Assembly (NCBI GenBank): GCA_023405565.1 | Contig: JAEXXW010000659.1 | Location: 1-9,346, forward strand | DNA: 9,346 nucleotides | Source of the DNA: Pseudomonadota bacterium | Lineage (GTDB): Bacteria; Pseudomonadota; Alphaproteobacteria; Rhizobiales; Xanthobacteraceae | Direction of reading: 5' to 3' | Shown here: piece by piece, positions 1 through 5,506 of the stretch | Layout: every line of letters begins with the position of its first letter | Position numbering within the stretch: position 1 is the stretch's first letter | The notes under the pieces: generated by a model | Databases searched by the model: none | What the model was told of the DNA's origin: nothing | What the model saw: the letters and a program-made list of their open reading frames with translations, nothing else | Made by a program: the position numbers and the translations under genes

Positions 1-571
1 CCGGCACTTCGAGCGCCGAGAGCGCCGAAGAGGAGTGAAATAGCGCCTGCACCGGAATGAGTTCGTCGGCATCGCCATGGATCAGAAGGACCGGCGGGCG
101 TGAGATGATCTCGCCTTCCACCGTCTCCGGCGGGCCGTCATTGGGCATGATGAACATGCCGGAATAGCCAACGATCGCCGCCGGCGGTGTGGGGCGGCGC
201 AGGCCGGTATGCAGCGACATCATCGTGCCCTGGCTGAAGCCGACCAGCGCCAGCGCGCTTTCCGGCAATTGGCGGCGCGCCAGTTCCTTGTCGAGAAAGT
301 CGTTCAGCACCGGCGCGGCCTGATTGACGCCCAGCCAGCGCTCATCGGGATTGCGGAAGGTGAGGCCGAACCATTGCCGGCCGACCGGCGCCTGTCCGCA
401 CGGCTCCGGCGCATGCGGGGATACGAAGGCGGTATCGGGCAGCATGGGCTGCCATGCGCGGCCGATATCGATCAGGTCGTTGCCGTCGGCGCCATAGCCG
501 TGCAGAAAAACGACAAGGCGTTTGGCATTGCCGGATTTCGGTTCAAGACTTGGTCCGTTCAGTTCGGCCAT
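1..571 (-). CDS. Alpha/beta hydrolase, phospholipase/carboxylesterase family (partial, C-terminus off the left edge)
   Basis: The 190 visible residues match the phospholipase/carboxylesterase branch of serine alpha/beta hydrolases, cytosolic enzymes that cleave short acyl esters or lysophospholipids; the real substrate is unknown. LHGYGADG at residues 23-30 forms the oxyanion-hole strand. GFSQG at 111-115 is the nucleophile elbow with Ser113, and HGDADELIP at 165-173 carries the probable catalytic Asp169. The catalytic His should lie in the part beyond base 1, so completeness cannot be judged. The family is usually about 200-230 aa, so only a short tail is missing. There is no signal peptide. 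The start is ATG at 571-569, with an AGGAAAG purine run about 12 nt upstream. The start lies inside the 3' end of the upstream glycosylase gene (29-nt overlap, different frame), which suggests co-transcription and possible translational coupling. Confidence 0.88.
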   Translation of the reverse strand, partial: MAELNGPSLEPKSGNAKRLVVFLHGYGADGNDLIDIGRAWQPMLPDTAFVSPHAPEPCGQAPVGRQWFGLTFRNPDERWLGVNQAAPVLNDFLDKELARRQLPESALALVGFSQGTMMSLHTGLRRPTPPAAIVGYSGMFIMPNDGPPETVEGEIISRPPVLLIHGDADELIPVQALFHSSSALSALEVP

Positions 572-1349
572 TGCGCTTCACTTTCCTTTTCGCACTCGTG
601 CTCTTGTTCACATTCTTGGTCTTGCCGGATTTCAAAGCCTTGGCCGCTGCTGCGGCTTTGGCTTTTTTCCCGGCAGGGGATGGCTTGTCGGGCACTGGCG
701 CGCCGTCGCGCCGTTTCACGACATGGTAGTAAGCCCATAGCAGATGGGCGGCGACTCCGCGAAATGGCCGCCACATGTCGCCGATGACGATCATCTCTTT
801 CGTCGTCGGGCGTGCCTCGAGCCCGAAGGCGATGCGTGCCGATTCCTGCAAGGCGAGATCGCCCGCAGGCCATGCATCGGCATGGCCGAGACAGAAGAGG
901 AGATAGATATCCGCGGTCCACGGGCCGATGCCATGCAATGCGATCAGCATCTGATGAGCGGTATCGGCATCGCTTTGTGCGACATGATCGAGATCGAGAT
1001 TGCCCTTGGCAATTTCGGTCGCGATCGCCTTGATCGATTTGATCTTCGCCGCCGACAATCCGAGACGGCCCAGCCGGTCAGGCCTCGCGCGGCGCAGCGC
1101 ATCGTGATGGAATGGATCGAAGGCGTCTTTCAGCCGCGCCCAGATCGCGCCGGCGCTGGCGGTCGATAATTGCTGGCCGCAGATGATCCGCGCGAGACCC
1201 GGAAAGCCAGGTTCGCCCCGCCGCAGCGTCGGTTCGCCAGCCTTGTCCAGCACCGGTGCGAGGCGCGGATCGGCGACCACGAGTTGCGCCAATGCGGCAG
1301 CCAGATCGGATTGGGAGTGGAGGAAATGGGTCATGTTTAAGGTTGTCAT
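543..1349 (-). CDS. AlkA-like DNA-3-methyladenine glycosylase II (HhH-GPD family)
   Basis: A base-excision repair enzyme that removes alkylated purines such as 3-methyladenine. Over 268 aa it shows the HhH-GPD core: FPGLARIICGQQLS at 49-62, the helix-hairpin-helix LHGIGPWTADIYLL at 138-151, and the Gly/Pro-Asp loop WPAGDLAL at 160-167, where Asp164 aligns with the catalytic aspartate of E. coli AlkA (Asp238). The E. coli-type N-terminal beta domain is absent, so this is the short AlkA form. Residues about 222-268 are an unusual Lys/Arg/Ala/Ser-rich, probably disordered tail that could add non-specific DNA binding. Two starts are possible: ATG at 1349-1347, which lies inside the palindromic repeat, or ATG at 1334-1332 (Met6, MTHFLHS). 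Neither has a clear Shine-Dalgarno sequence. Its stop lies 29 nt inside the downstream esterase gene. Function is confident at family level; substrate range is not known. Confidence 0.9.
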   Translation of the reverse strand: MTTLNMTHFLHSQSDLAAALAQLVVADPRLAPVLDKAGEPTLRRGEPGFPGLARIICGQQLSTASAGAIWARLKDAFDPFHHDALRRARPDRLGRLGLSAAKIKSIKAIATEIAKGNLDLDHVAQSDADTAHQMLIALHGIGPWTADIYLLFCLGHADAWPAGDLALQESARIAFGLEARPTTKEMIVIGDMWRPFRGVAAHLLWAYYHVVKRRDGAPVPDKPSPAGKKAKAAAAAKALKSGKTKNVNKSTSAKRKVKRNGRTERTKS

Positions 1350-1442
1350 GTCCCGCGCAGGCGGGGCATCCAGTATCTATGGCCTGTGTGCGGAATTCAA
1401 AGTCTGCAGGGACTGGATCGTCCGTATCCGCGGACGATGACA
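1344..1442. repeat. Bipartite palindromic intergenic repeat
   Basis: Two 31-nt arms lie in inverted orientation at 1344-1374 and 1412-1442. Read outward-in, both begin TGTCAT and end ATCCAGT, share CCGCG and CGG inside, and agree at 22 of 31 positions. Each arm is itself a hairpin: 1348-1356 pairs with 1361-1369 (9 bp, one G-T), and 1417-1424 pairs with 1431-1438 (8 bp). The stems differ in sequence but keep their pairing, which points to selection for structure or to recurrent mosaic repeats. About 37 nt of unrelated sequence lies between the arms. From general knowledge this resembles the short palindromic elements scattered through Bradyrhizobium and Rhodopseudomonas genomes, but family membership was not checked. 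The left arm contains one possible start codon of the glycosylase, and the right arm ends at the gluQRS ribosome binding site. Confidence 0.75.
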
Positions 1443-1447
1443 GGAAG
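1442..1447 (+). promoter_or_regulatory. Ribosome binding site deciding the gluQRS start
   Basis: AGGAAG lies 7 nt before the ATG at 1455-1457. It favours this start over the in-frame ATGs at 1386 and 1437, whose extra residues would be encoded by the palindromic repeat. It begins at the last base of the repeat's right-hand hairpin arm. Confidence 0.7.
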
Positions 1448-1454
1448 ATTGGAA

Positions 1455-2333
1455 ATGCGTCCACCCGTTTTCCGCTTTGCGCCGTCGCCCAACGGCTATC
1501 TGCATCTCGGGCATGCGTTGTCCGCGCTGCTGAATGCTGATCTGGCGCTGGAGGCGAACGGGCGTCTGCTGCTGCGCATCGAGGATATCGACCAGTCGCG
1601 CTGCCGGCCGGATTACGAACAGGCGATCTATGAGGATCTCACCTGGCTTGGCCTGCAATGGGAACAGCCTGTGCGGCGGCAATCGGAGCATTTCGATGCC
1701 TATCGCGATGCGCTGGCCAAGTTCCAGGAACTCGATCTGCTTTACGTTAGCTTCGAAAGCCGCGGCGACATTGCCCGCATGATCGGTGAGCGCGACGACC
1801 CGGAACGCTGGCCGCGCGATCCCGATGGTGCGCTGATCTATCCGGGGCGGCGCGATGCCATGACCGATGCGGTGCGGAAGAGGCGGATGGACAACGGCGA
1901 GCCTTATGCACTGCGGCTCGACATGGATGCCGCGATCGCACGCGTTGGCGCGCTGACATGGAGCGAAGCGGGCCATGGTCCCGCCGGCGAAACCGGCGAT
2001 GTCTCAGCGCAGCCGCAGGCCTGGGGCGATGTGATCCTCGCGCGCAAGGATGTGCCGACCAGCTATCATCTGTCGGTGGCGATCGATGATGCCTTGCAGG
2101 GCGTGACGCAGATCGTGCGCGGGCAGGACCTGTTCTGGTCCACCAGCGTGCACCGGGTTTTACAAAACCTGCTTGGTCTTTCCGTCCCGGTCTACCGGCA
2201 TCACCGGCTCATGCTCGATGCTGACGGCCGCAAGCTCTCGAAATCCACCCACGCCACGGCCCTGCGGACCCTCAGAGCCGACGGCCGGACACCGGCGGAT
2301 ATTCGAAAGATGGTGGGTTTGGCGCAAGGGTGA
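1455..2333 (+). CDS. gluQRS: Glutamyl-queuosine tRNA(Asp) synthetase (GluQRS)
   Basis: A cytosolic truncated paralogue of glutamyl-tRNA synthetase. It activates glutamate and attaches it to the queuosine base at position 34 of tRNA-Asp. The protein is 292 aa, the usual family length, and stops after the Rossmann catalytic core with no anticodon-binding domain, which separates it from GltX. FAPSPNGYLHLGHAL at 8-22 holds the HIGH-type motif (H17-H20). RIEDIDQSR at 41-49 and the TSYHLSVAIDDALQGVTQIVRG block at 202-223 are typical, and KLSKS at 260-264 is the KMSKS motif. The canonical zinc site is gone: the usual CFC is SFE (Ser99, Glu101), the later cysteine position is Arg in YPGRR at 129-133, and the only Cys is Cys50. 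The start at 1455 is chosen for its Shine-Dalgarno and because the protein then begins just before the conserved FAPSPNG. The stop overlaps the GTG of the downstream kinase. Confidence 0.93.
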   Translation: MRPPVFRFAPSPNGYLHLGHALSALLNADLALEANGRLLLRIEDIDQSRCRPDYEQAIYEDLTWLGLQWEQPVRRQSEHFDAYRDALAKFQELDLLYVSFESRGDIARMIGERDDPERWPRDPDGALIYPGRRDAMTDAVRKRRMDNGEPYALRLDMDAAIARVGALTWSEAGHGPAGETGDVSAQPQAWGDVILARKDVPTSYHLSVAIDDALQGVTQIVRGQDLFWSTSVHRVLQNLLGLSVPVYRHHRLMLDADGRKLSKSTHATALRTLRADGRTPADIRKMVGLAQG

Positions 2334-3169
2334 ATGGCCGCCGTCACAGGCACGTGCCACAATCCTCTCGAATCATGGGGCGGGGAAAACCAGCACGGAA
2401 GACGGCCAAGCGGGCCCGCAAGGCGCCGCGCAAGCTGGCGCGCGCTCCCAGCGCACGCCGCCTGACTGAGAGTGCGCTGGCCGCGCTCGCGCATGACATT
2501 CGCACTCCGCTCAGCGCTGTACTGGCTTTGTCCGAATTGCTGGCCGCGTCCGATCTGCCGGAGCGCGAGCGTGGCTGGGCCAGGGCGATCCAGAGTGCGG
2601 CCGAGCATCTGTCGCATTCGACCTCGATCGTGCTGGACGGGGTCAAGGCGGATGCCGCCGGCCTCGTCCTGCGCAAGGACAGCTTTTCGCCGCGGCAACT
2701 CGCCGGGTATGTTGCGGCGTCGCTTGCGGCCCGTGCTGACATCGGTGGCCTGTCTGCGCGTTCTGTCATTGCGGATGATGTCCCGGATGCCGCAAGGGGC
2801 GATCCGGTCCGTATTCGCGCCGCGCTGGAAAACCTCATCGACAACGCCGTGAAATTTACCGCACGCGGCGAAGTCGCATTCAGTGTCATGGCGAAGCCGA
2901 TGCCACGCAAAAAGATTCAACTCACATTCGCGGTGTCGGACAGCGGCATCGGCATGACATCGGTCGAGATCAAGAAACTGTTTCGTCCTTTTGCGCAGGC
3001 CAGCGAAGATGTATCGCGCCGTTTTGGTGGTACAGGCCTTGGTCTCGTGCTGGTGAAGCGGCTGGCAAAGGCGATGGACGGCGATCTCACCGTGACGAGC
3101 AGGCCGGGGCAGGGCAGCACCTTCACACTCACGGTGCTGGTGGCGGTTGTGCCTTCTGCAGAGGGATGA
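2330..3169 (+). CDS. Soluble orphan sensor histidine kinase (HisKA-HATPase, no sensor domain)
   Basis: This protein autophosphorylates on His and would pass phosphate to an unidentified response regulator. Over 279 aa: a very basic N-terminus (about 17-44, Arg/Lys/Ala-rich); a HisKA domain with H-box ALAHDIRTPLS at 52-62 (phospho-acceptor His55, with the D-x-x-T pattern usual for phosphatase ability); and a HATPase domain with N-box LENLIDNAVKFT at 166-177, G1 box DSGIGM at 204-209, F-box LFRPFAQ at 217-223 and G2 box GGTGLGL at 233-239. No transmembrane segment, PAS, GAF, HAMP or receiver domain is present, so input probably comes through a partner or the basic tail. The GTG start overlaps the gluQRS stop (GTGA), which would allow coupling. 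ATG at 2375 (Met16) is the alternative; neither has a good Shine-Dalgarno. No response-regulator gene lies in the window. Confidence 0.88.
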   Translation: MNGRRHRHVPQSSRIMGRGKPARKTAKRARKAPRKLARAPSARRLTESALAALAHDIRTPLSAVLALSELLAASDLPERERGWARAIQSAAEHLSHSTSIVLDGVKADAAGLVLRKDSFSPRQLAGYVAASLAARADIGGLSARSVIADDVPDAARGDPVRIRAALENLIDNAVKFTARGEVAFSVMAKPMPRKKIQLTFAVSDSGIGMTSVEIKKLFRPFAQASEDVSRRFGGTGLGLVLVKRLAKAMDGDLTVTSRPGQGSTFTLTVLVAVVPSAEG

Positions 3170-3226
3170 CAAAGGAAAGGTCGGCTCCGTCCGGCCATCC
3201 AGCGCAGCAAAAATAGTTTTCGAGGA

Positions 3227-3243
3227 CGCGAAGGATATTCGCG
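3227..3243. promoter_or_regulatory. Inverted repeat CGCGAA-n5-TTCGCG upstream of the small secreted protein gene
   Basis: A perfect 6-bp dyad with a 5-nt spacer lies about 80 bp before the ATG at 3321, in the 151-nt gap after the histidine kinase. The size fits a dimeric repressor or activator site, but no convincing -35/-10 pair was found next to it, so the role is only inferred. A second dyad in the same gap, 3269-3275 with 3288-3294 (CATGGCG/CGCCATG), has seven T residues in its loop rather than after the stem and does not look like a terminator. Confidence 0.3.
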
Positions 3244-3320
3244 GTGCGTCCGTATCTATTCCAGATCGCATGGCGGCTGCTTTTTTTCGCCATGTGTTCC
3301 GGATGGTACGGAGAAATAAG

Positions 3321-3617
3321 ATGCGTTGTCTGTTGCTCGCGCTGTCGGTGGCTATCGTACAGATTGCTCCCTCGTCGGCGTTTGCAGTGCCGGTAGCGCC
3401 GCTGGGAGAGGCCCGTACGTCGATCGAGGGGAGCCCGATCGTCCAGAGAGTTGCGTGCTGGCGCTATGGCTGGCGTGGCTTCGGTGTTTATCCTGGTTGC
3501 TACAGGCCGCCGGTCTACTATCCACCCCACATTTATGCGGCGCCGGTTATGGTTGCGCCGCCTGTTTATGTTCCACCGCGCCGCTGCTGGATCAATGGCC
3601 GATGGCGCGTTTGTTGA
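3321..3617 (+). CDS. Small secreted Tyr/Pro/Cys-rich protein of unknown function
   Basis: The product is not recognised as a named family. It is 98 aa with a clear Sec signal peptide (Arg2, hydrophobic 3-15, likely cleavage after SSAFA at residue 22). The mature part, about 76 aa, is rich in Tyr, Pro, Trp and Val, with PPVYYPPHIY at 63-72 and PPVYVPP at 80-86. It has four cysteines (46, 60, 89 and the C-terminal residue 98) that could form two disulfides, and it ends INGRWRVC. Small Tyr/Pro-rich exported proteins of this kind are common in rhizobia as uncharacterised envelope proteins. The start at 3321 is chosen because GGAG at 3310-3313 sits 7 nt upstream and the signal peptide begins there; the frame stays open back to 3147. 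It lies 63 nt before the sigma gene on the same strand, so it could be a co-transcribed or regulated partner. Confidence 0.72.
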   Translation: MRCLLLALSVAIVQIAPSSAFAVPVAPLGEARTSIEGSPIVQRVACWRYGWRGFGVYPGCYRPPVYYPPHIYAAPVMVAPPVYVPPRRCWINGRWRVC

Positions 3618-3680
3618 TGGCGACATGCGCGGTGCGTCGAGGATGATCAGCAACACGGGCCAGTCAGACGCAGACAATTC

Positions 3681-4244
3681 ATGATGGATGCAGAGCCGGA
3701 TGAAACTCTGGTGGCGCTGGTCGCCGCGCGCGATCAGCTCGCGTTGCGCATCCTCATGGAAAGGCACATGTCGCGAATACTGCGCGTCGCACAGCGCGTT
3801 GTGAACAATGCCGCAGATGCAGACGACATCGGACAGGAGGCCTTCATGCGTGTCTGGAATCACGCGTCCTCATTCGATCCGGCCACAGCCCGTTTCACGA
3901 CCTGGCTGTATCGTATCGTGCTCAATCTTGCCTTTGACCAGACGAGAAAGCCGATCCTTCGGCCGCTTGAGGAGGCGGCCGATGTTCATTCGAACGATAT
4001 TGCTGCGGTCGACCGGATCATCGAATGGGAGCAGGAGACGATGCTTGTCGATGCTTTAGGCGTCTTACCTGACCGGCAGCGTGCAGCGATCGCATTGTTT
4101 CATATGGAAGGTCTTAGCGGCAAAGACGCCGCACAGGCGATGGAGCTCAGCGAAAAGGCTTTTGAGTCGCTGCTGACCCGCGCGCGGAGGGCCCTCAAGC
4201 AGCATGTTGAACACGTCAGGCAACGTGGCAGGAGATACGCATGA
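3681..4244 (+). CDS. ECF-family (RpoE-like) RNA polymerase sigma factor
   Basis: A group IV sigma factor that would direct RNA polymerase to a small envelope-stress or metal/redox regulon. Its 187 aa contain only region 2 and region 4, as expected. Region 2 spans about 20-90, with the core-binding stretch ADADDIGQEAFMRVW at 45-59 and the -10-reading helix TWLYRIVLNLAFDQTRK at 74-90. Region 4 spans about 120-175: LPDRQRAAIALFHMEGLS (129-146) then the helix-turn-helix AQAMELSEKAFESLLTRARR (151-170). There is no C-terminal SnoaL-like extension. The start is ATG 3681 or the adjacent ATG 3684; no strong Shine-Dalgarno is visible. The last bases overlap the ATG of the next gene (ATGA), the usual arrangement for a sigma and its membrane anti-sigma. 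Family assignment is firm; the signal and targets are unknown, and no autoregulatory promoter motif was identified. Confidence 0.93.
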   Translation: MMDAEPDETLVALVAARDQLALRILMERHMSRILRVAQRVVNNAADADDIGQEAFMRVWNHASSFDPATARFTTWLYRIVLNLAFDQTRKPILRPLEEAADVHSNDIAAVDRIIEWEQETMLVDALGVLPDRQRAAIALFHMEGLSGKDAAQAMELSEKAFESLLTRARRALKQHVEHVRQRGRRYA

Positions 4245-4666
4245 CCAGAGAAGATTTCATGGTGCTGGTTGAAGCGTGGGGAAGCGATATCGCGCGCTGG
4301 CCGCAACATCGGCAGGACGCCGCCAGGCAATTTTCCGTCACCGATGAAGGAAGAGCCATTCTGGCGGATGCACACCGCTTCGACCGGTTGTTGTCCATCA
4401 GCCCCGATATTGACGCCCGGCGATCGGCAAATGTCGCGTTCGCAGTGACGCAGCGTGTTGCTGCGGTGTCACGGCGGGAGGCGCGATGGAGGGATTGGCT
4501 GCCCAGATGGTGGGTGCCGGCAAGTCTTGCCTGTTCTCTCGTCTGCTCGGCATTGATCGGGGTTTCGCTTGCGGTGGTTGTCCCGCCGGGCAGTGATGAC
4601 AAGCCGGAGACAACGATCGATCAGGTTCTGGGTGGCGGCGTGGACTCGTTTTGGAGTGTGCAATGA
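4241..4666 (+). CDS. Putative one-TM anti-sigma factor
   Basis: The role is inferred from position and topology. The 141-aa protein has a cytoplasmic N-terminal part (about 1-90), one transmembrane segment at about 91-114 and a short periplasmic tail. The start of the cytoplasmic part, EAWGSDIARWPQHRQDAARQ at 11-30, has the acidic/Trp-Pro pattern seen in many unnamed alphaproteobacterial proteins encoded right after ECF sigma genes. It lacks the HxxxCxxC zinc motif of ZAS anti-sigma factors; its only cysteines, 98 and 102, lie in the membrane segment. AGGAG at 4230-4234, 6 nt before the ATG, gives a strong start. It overlaps the sigma gene at its 5' end and the sensor gene at its 3' end, both by ATGA. 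This matches the CnrH-CnrY-CnrX order with this protein in the CnrY place, although no CnrY sequence similarity is claimed. Confidence 0.78.
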   Translation: MTREDFMVLVEAWGSDIARWPQHRQDAARQFSVTDEGRAILADAHRFDRLLSISPDIDARRSANVAFAVTQRVAAVSRREARWRDWLPRWWVPASLACSLVCSALIGVSLAVVVPPGSDDKPETTIDQVLGGGVDSFWSVQ

Positions 4667-5109
4667 GCTCAACATGGCTGGCTGGACGTTGGATGTGGAA
4701 CGGCTTGCTGCTTGCGCTGCTCTGTCTGAACGCGATCCTTATTGGTTATATCGCAACAGGATGGATGAAGGCGGAGCGACCGCCTGAAGCTTTGGCGGGG
4801 GCGAGGATCATCGAGCGTATGGCCGGCAGGCTTCCTCCCGCCGATGCGGAAATTCTCCGGCAGGTGTATCGCGACAAGCAGAATGAATTCGCCGTGGCCC
4901 GCGAAAATTATCTGCTGGCTCTGGTGCGGCCCATTCGCCTGCTCAGGCAGGATGAACTCGATATCGGCGCGTTGCGAAAGGCGCTGTCGGATTCGCGCAA
5001 CAAGAGGCAGAAGATCGGCGACCTTGTAACTGAAACGTTTATCGAGGCTGTCGCCAGGATGTCAGTCGACGGCCGTCGCAAGCTCGTTGGCGGCATCGCG
5101 ATGAAGTGA
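4663..5109 (+). CDS. Membrane-anchored periplasmic sensor, CnrX/Spy-like (heavy-metal-sensor family), without histidines
   Basis: A 148-aa protein with an N-terminal membrane anchor at about 12-34 and an all-helical periplasmic domain. The repeated Arg/Leu/Glu helices and the closing RMSVDGRRKL at 132-141, equivalent to the LTxxQ-type turn, fit the CnrX/ZraP/Spy/CpxP group of periplasmic sensors and chaperones. In CnrX, metal binding depends mainly on histidines; this protein has no histidine, and its single cysteine (Cys21) lies in the anchor. Nickel or cobalt sensing by the CnrX mechanism is therefore unlikely, and protein or envelope damage is a better guess. GGAG at 4653-4656, 6 nt upstream, supports ATG 4663 over an in-frame ATG 12 nt earlier. 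The start overlaps the anti-sigma stop (ATGA). The three-gene unit probably works as sensor, anti-sigma and sigma. Confidence 0.8.
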   Translation: MSSTWLAGRWMWNGLLLALLCLNAILIGYIATGWMKAERPPEALAGARIIERMAGRLPPADAEILRQVYRDKQNEFAVARENYLLALVRPIRLLRQDELDIGALRKALSDSRNKRQKIGDLVTETFIEAVARMSVDGRRKLVGGIAMK

Positions 5110-5168
5110 TGCGAGCGACAATTGCGCAAATTATCCGGTCTTTCCACCAAAGCTCAATGACAGGAAAT

Positions 5169-5459
5169 ATGAAAGTCATGAACGATCCGCGGCGTACCCC
5201 AATGGCCTCGCGCTTCCTTCAATCGGCATTGCTGGTTGCCGGAATTCTTGGCGCGGCCCAGTTGATGTTTTCACCGGTCGCCGCGCAAACGAAATCAGGC
5301 GCGCTGCGGGACGCGTGCATGGAAGATTATCGGCGCTTCTGTGCCAATGTGCAGCGCGGTGGCGGCCGCATCCGCCAATGCATGCTTGAGAATGCCAGTC
5401 AGCTGACGCCGCAATGCCGCGAGTCGATGAAAGCTGTTCAGGGAAGCAAGCAACAATGA
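5169..5459 (+). CDS. Secreted cysteine-rich repeat protein (Cys_rich_FGFR-like)
   Basis: A small exported protein with one Cys-rich repeat resembling the module first named in Golgi apparatus protein 1 and common in rhizobia; its molecular function is unknown. With the 5169 start it is 96 aa. An Arg-containing n-region, a hydrophobic stretch (about 18-33) and FSPVAA|Q give a Sec signal peptide cleaved near residue 39. The mature part has four cysteines, 50, 58, 71 and 83, in the pattern C-x7-C-x12-C-x11-C, with the typical DACMEDYRRFC, GGGRIRQCM and LTPQC segments, so two disulfides are likely. The start is uncertain: the frame is open from GTG 5106, which overlaps the sensor stop, and ATG 5109, 5157, 5169, 5178 or 5202 are possible. 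5169 has AGGA close by and leaves a normal signal peptide. Co-orientation and a gap of at most about 60 nt suggest it belongs to the sigma operon. Confidence 0.82.
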   Translation: MKVMNDPRRTPMASRFLQSALLVAGILGAAQLMFSPVAAQTKSGALRDACMEDYRRFCANVQRGGGRIRQCMLENASQLTPQCRESMKAVQGSKQQ

Positions 5460-5480
5460 CGCCCGGATAATTCAGGCAAG

Positions 5481-5506
5481 GACCGGCGGCTTAGCGGCCG
5501 CTGGTC
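5481..5506. terminator. Hairpin between convergent genes, possible bidirectional terminator
   Basis: Bases 5481-5490 pair with 5497-5506 (10 bp, one G-T) around a 6-nt loop, TTAGCG, which contains the stop codon of ecm. It sits 21 nt after the stop of the Cys-rich protein gene, between convergent transcripts. There is no T-tract on either side, so intrinsic termination is uncertain. Confidence 0.35.

Noticed and set aside
209..787. 192-codon plus-strand frame at the left end
   Set aside because: It runs antisense to the esterase and the glycosylase tail, both of which show conserved catalytic motifs; its product has no recognisable features.
3269..3294. CATGGCG/CGCCATG dyad with seven T residues, as a terminator for the histidine kinase
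   Set aside because: The T-run lies in the loop, not after the stem, so it lacks intrinsic-terminator form.
3147..3320. 58-codon upstream extension of the small secreted protein
   Set aside because: It overlaps the kinase 3' end, would bury the signal peptide internally, and the internal ATG at 3321 has a proper ribosome site.
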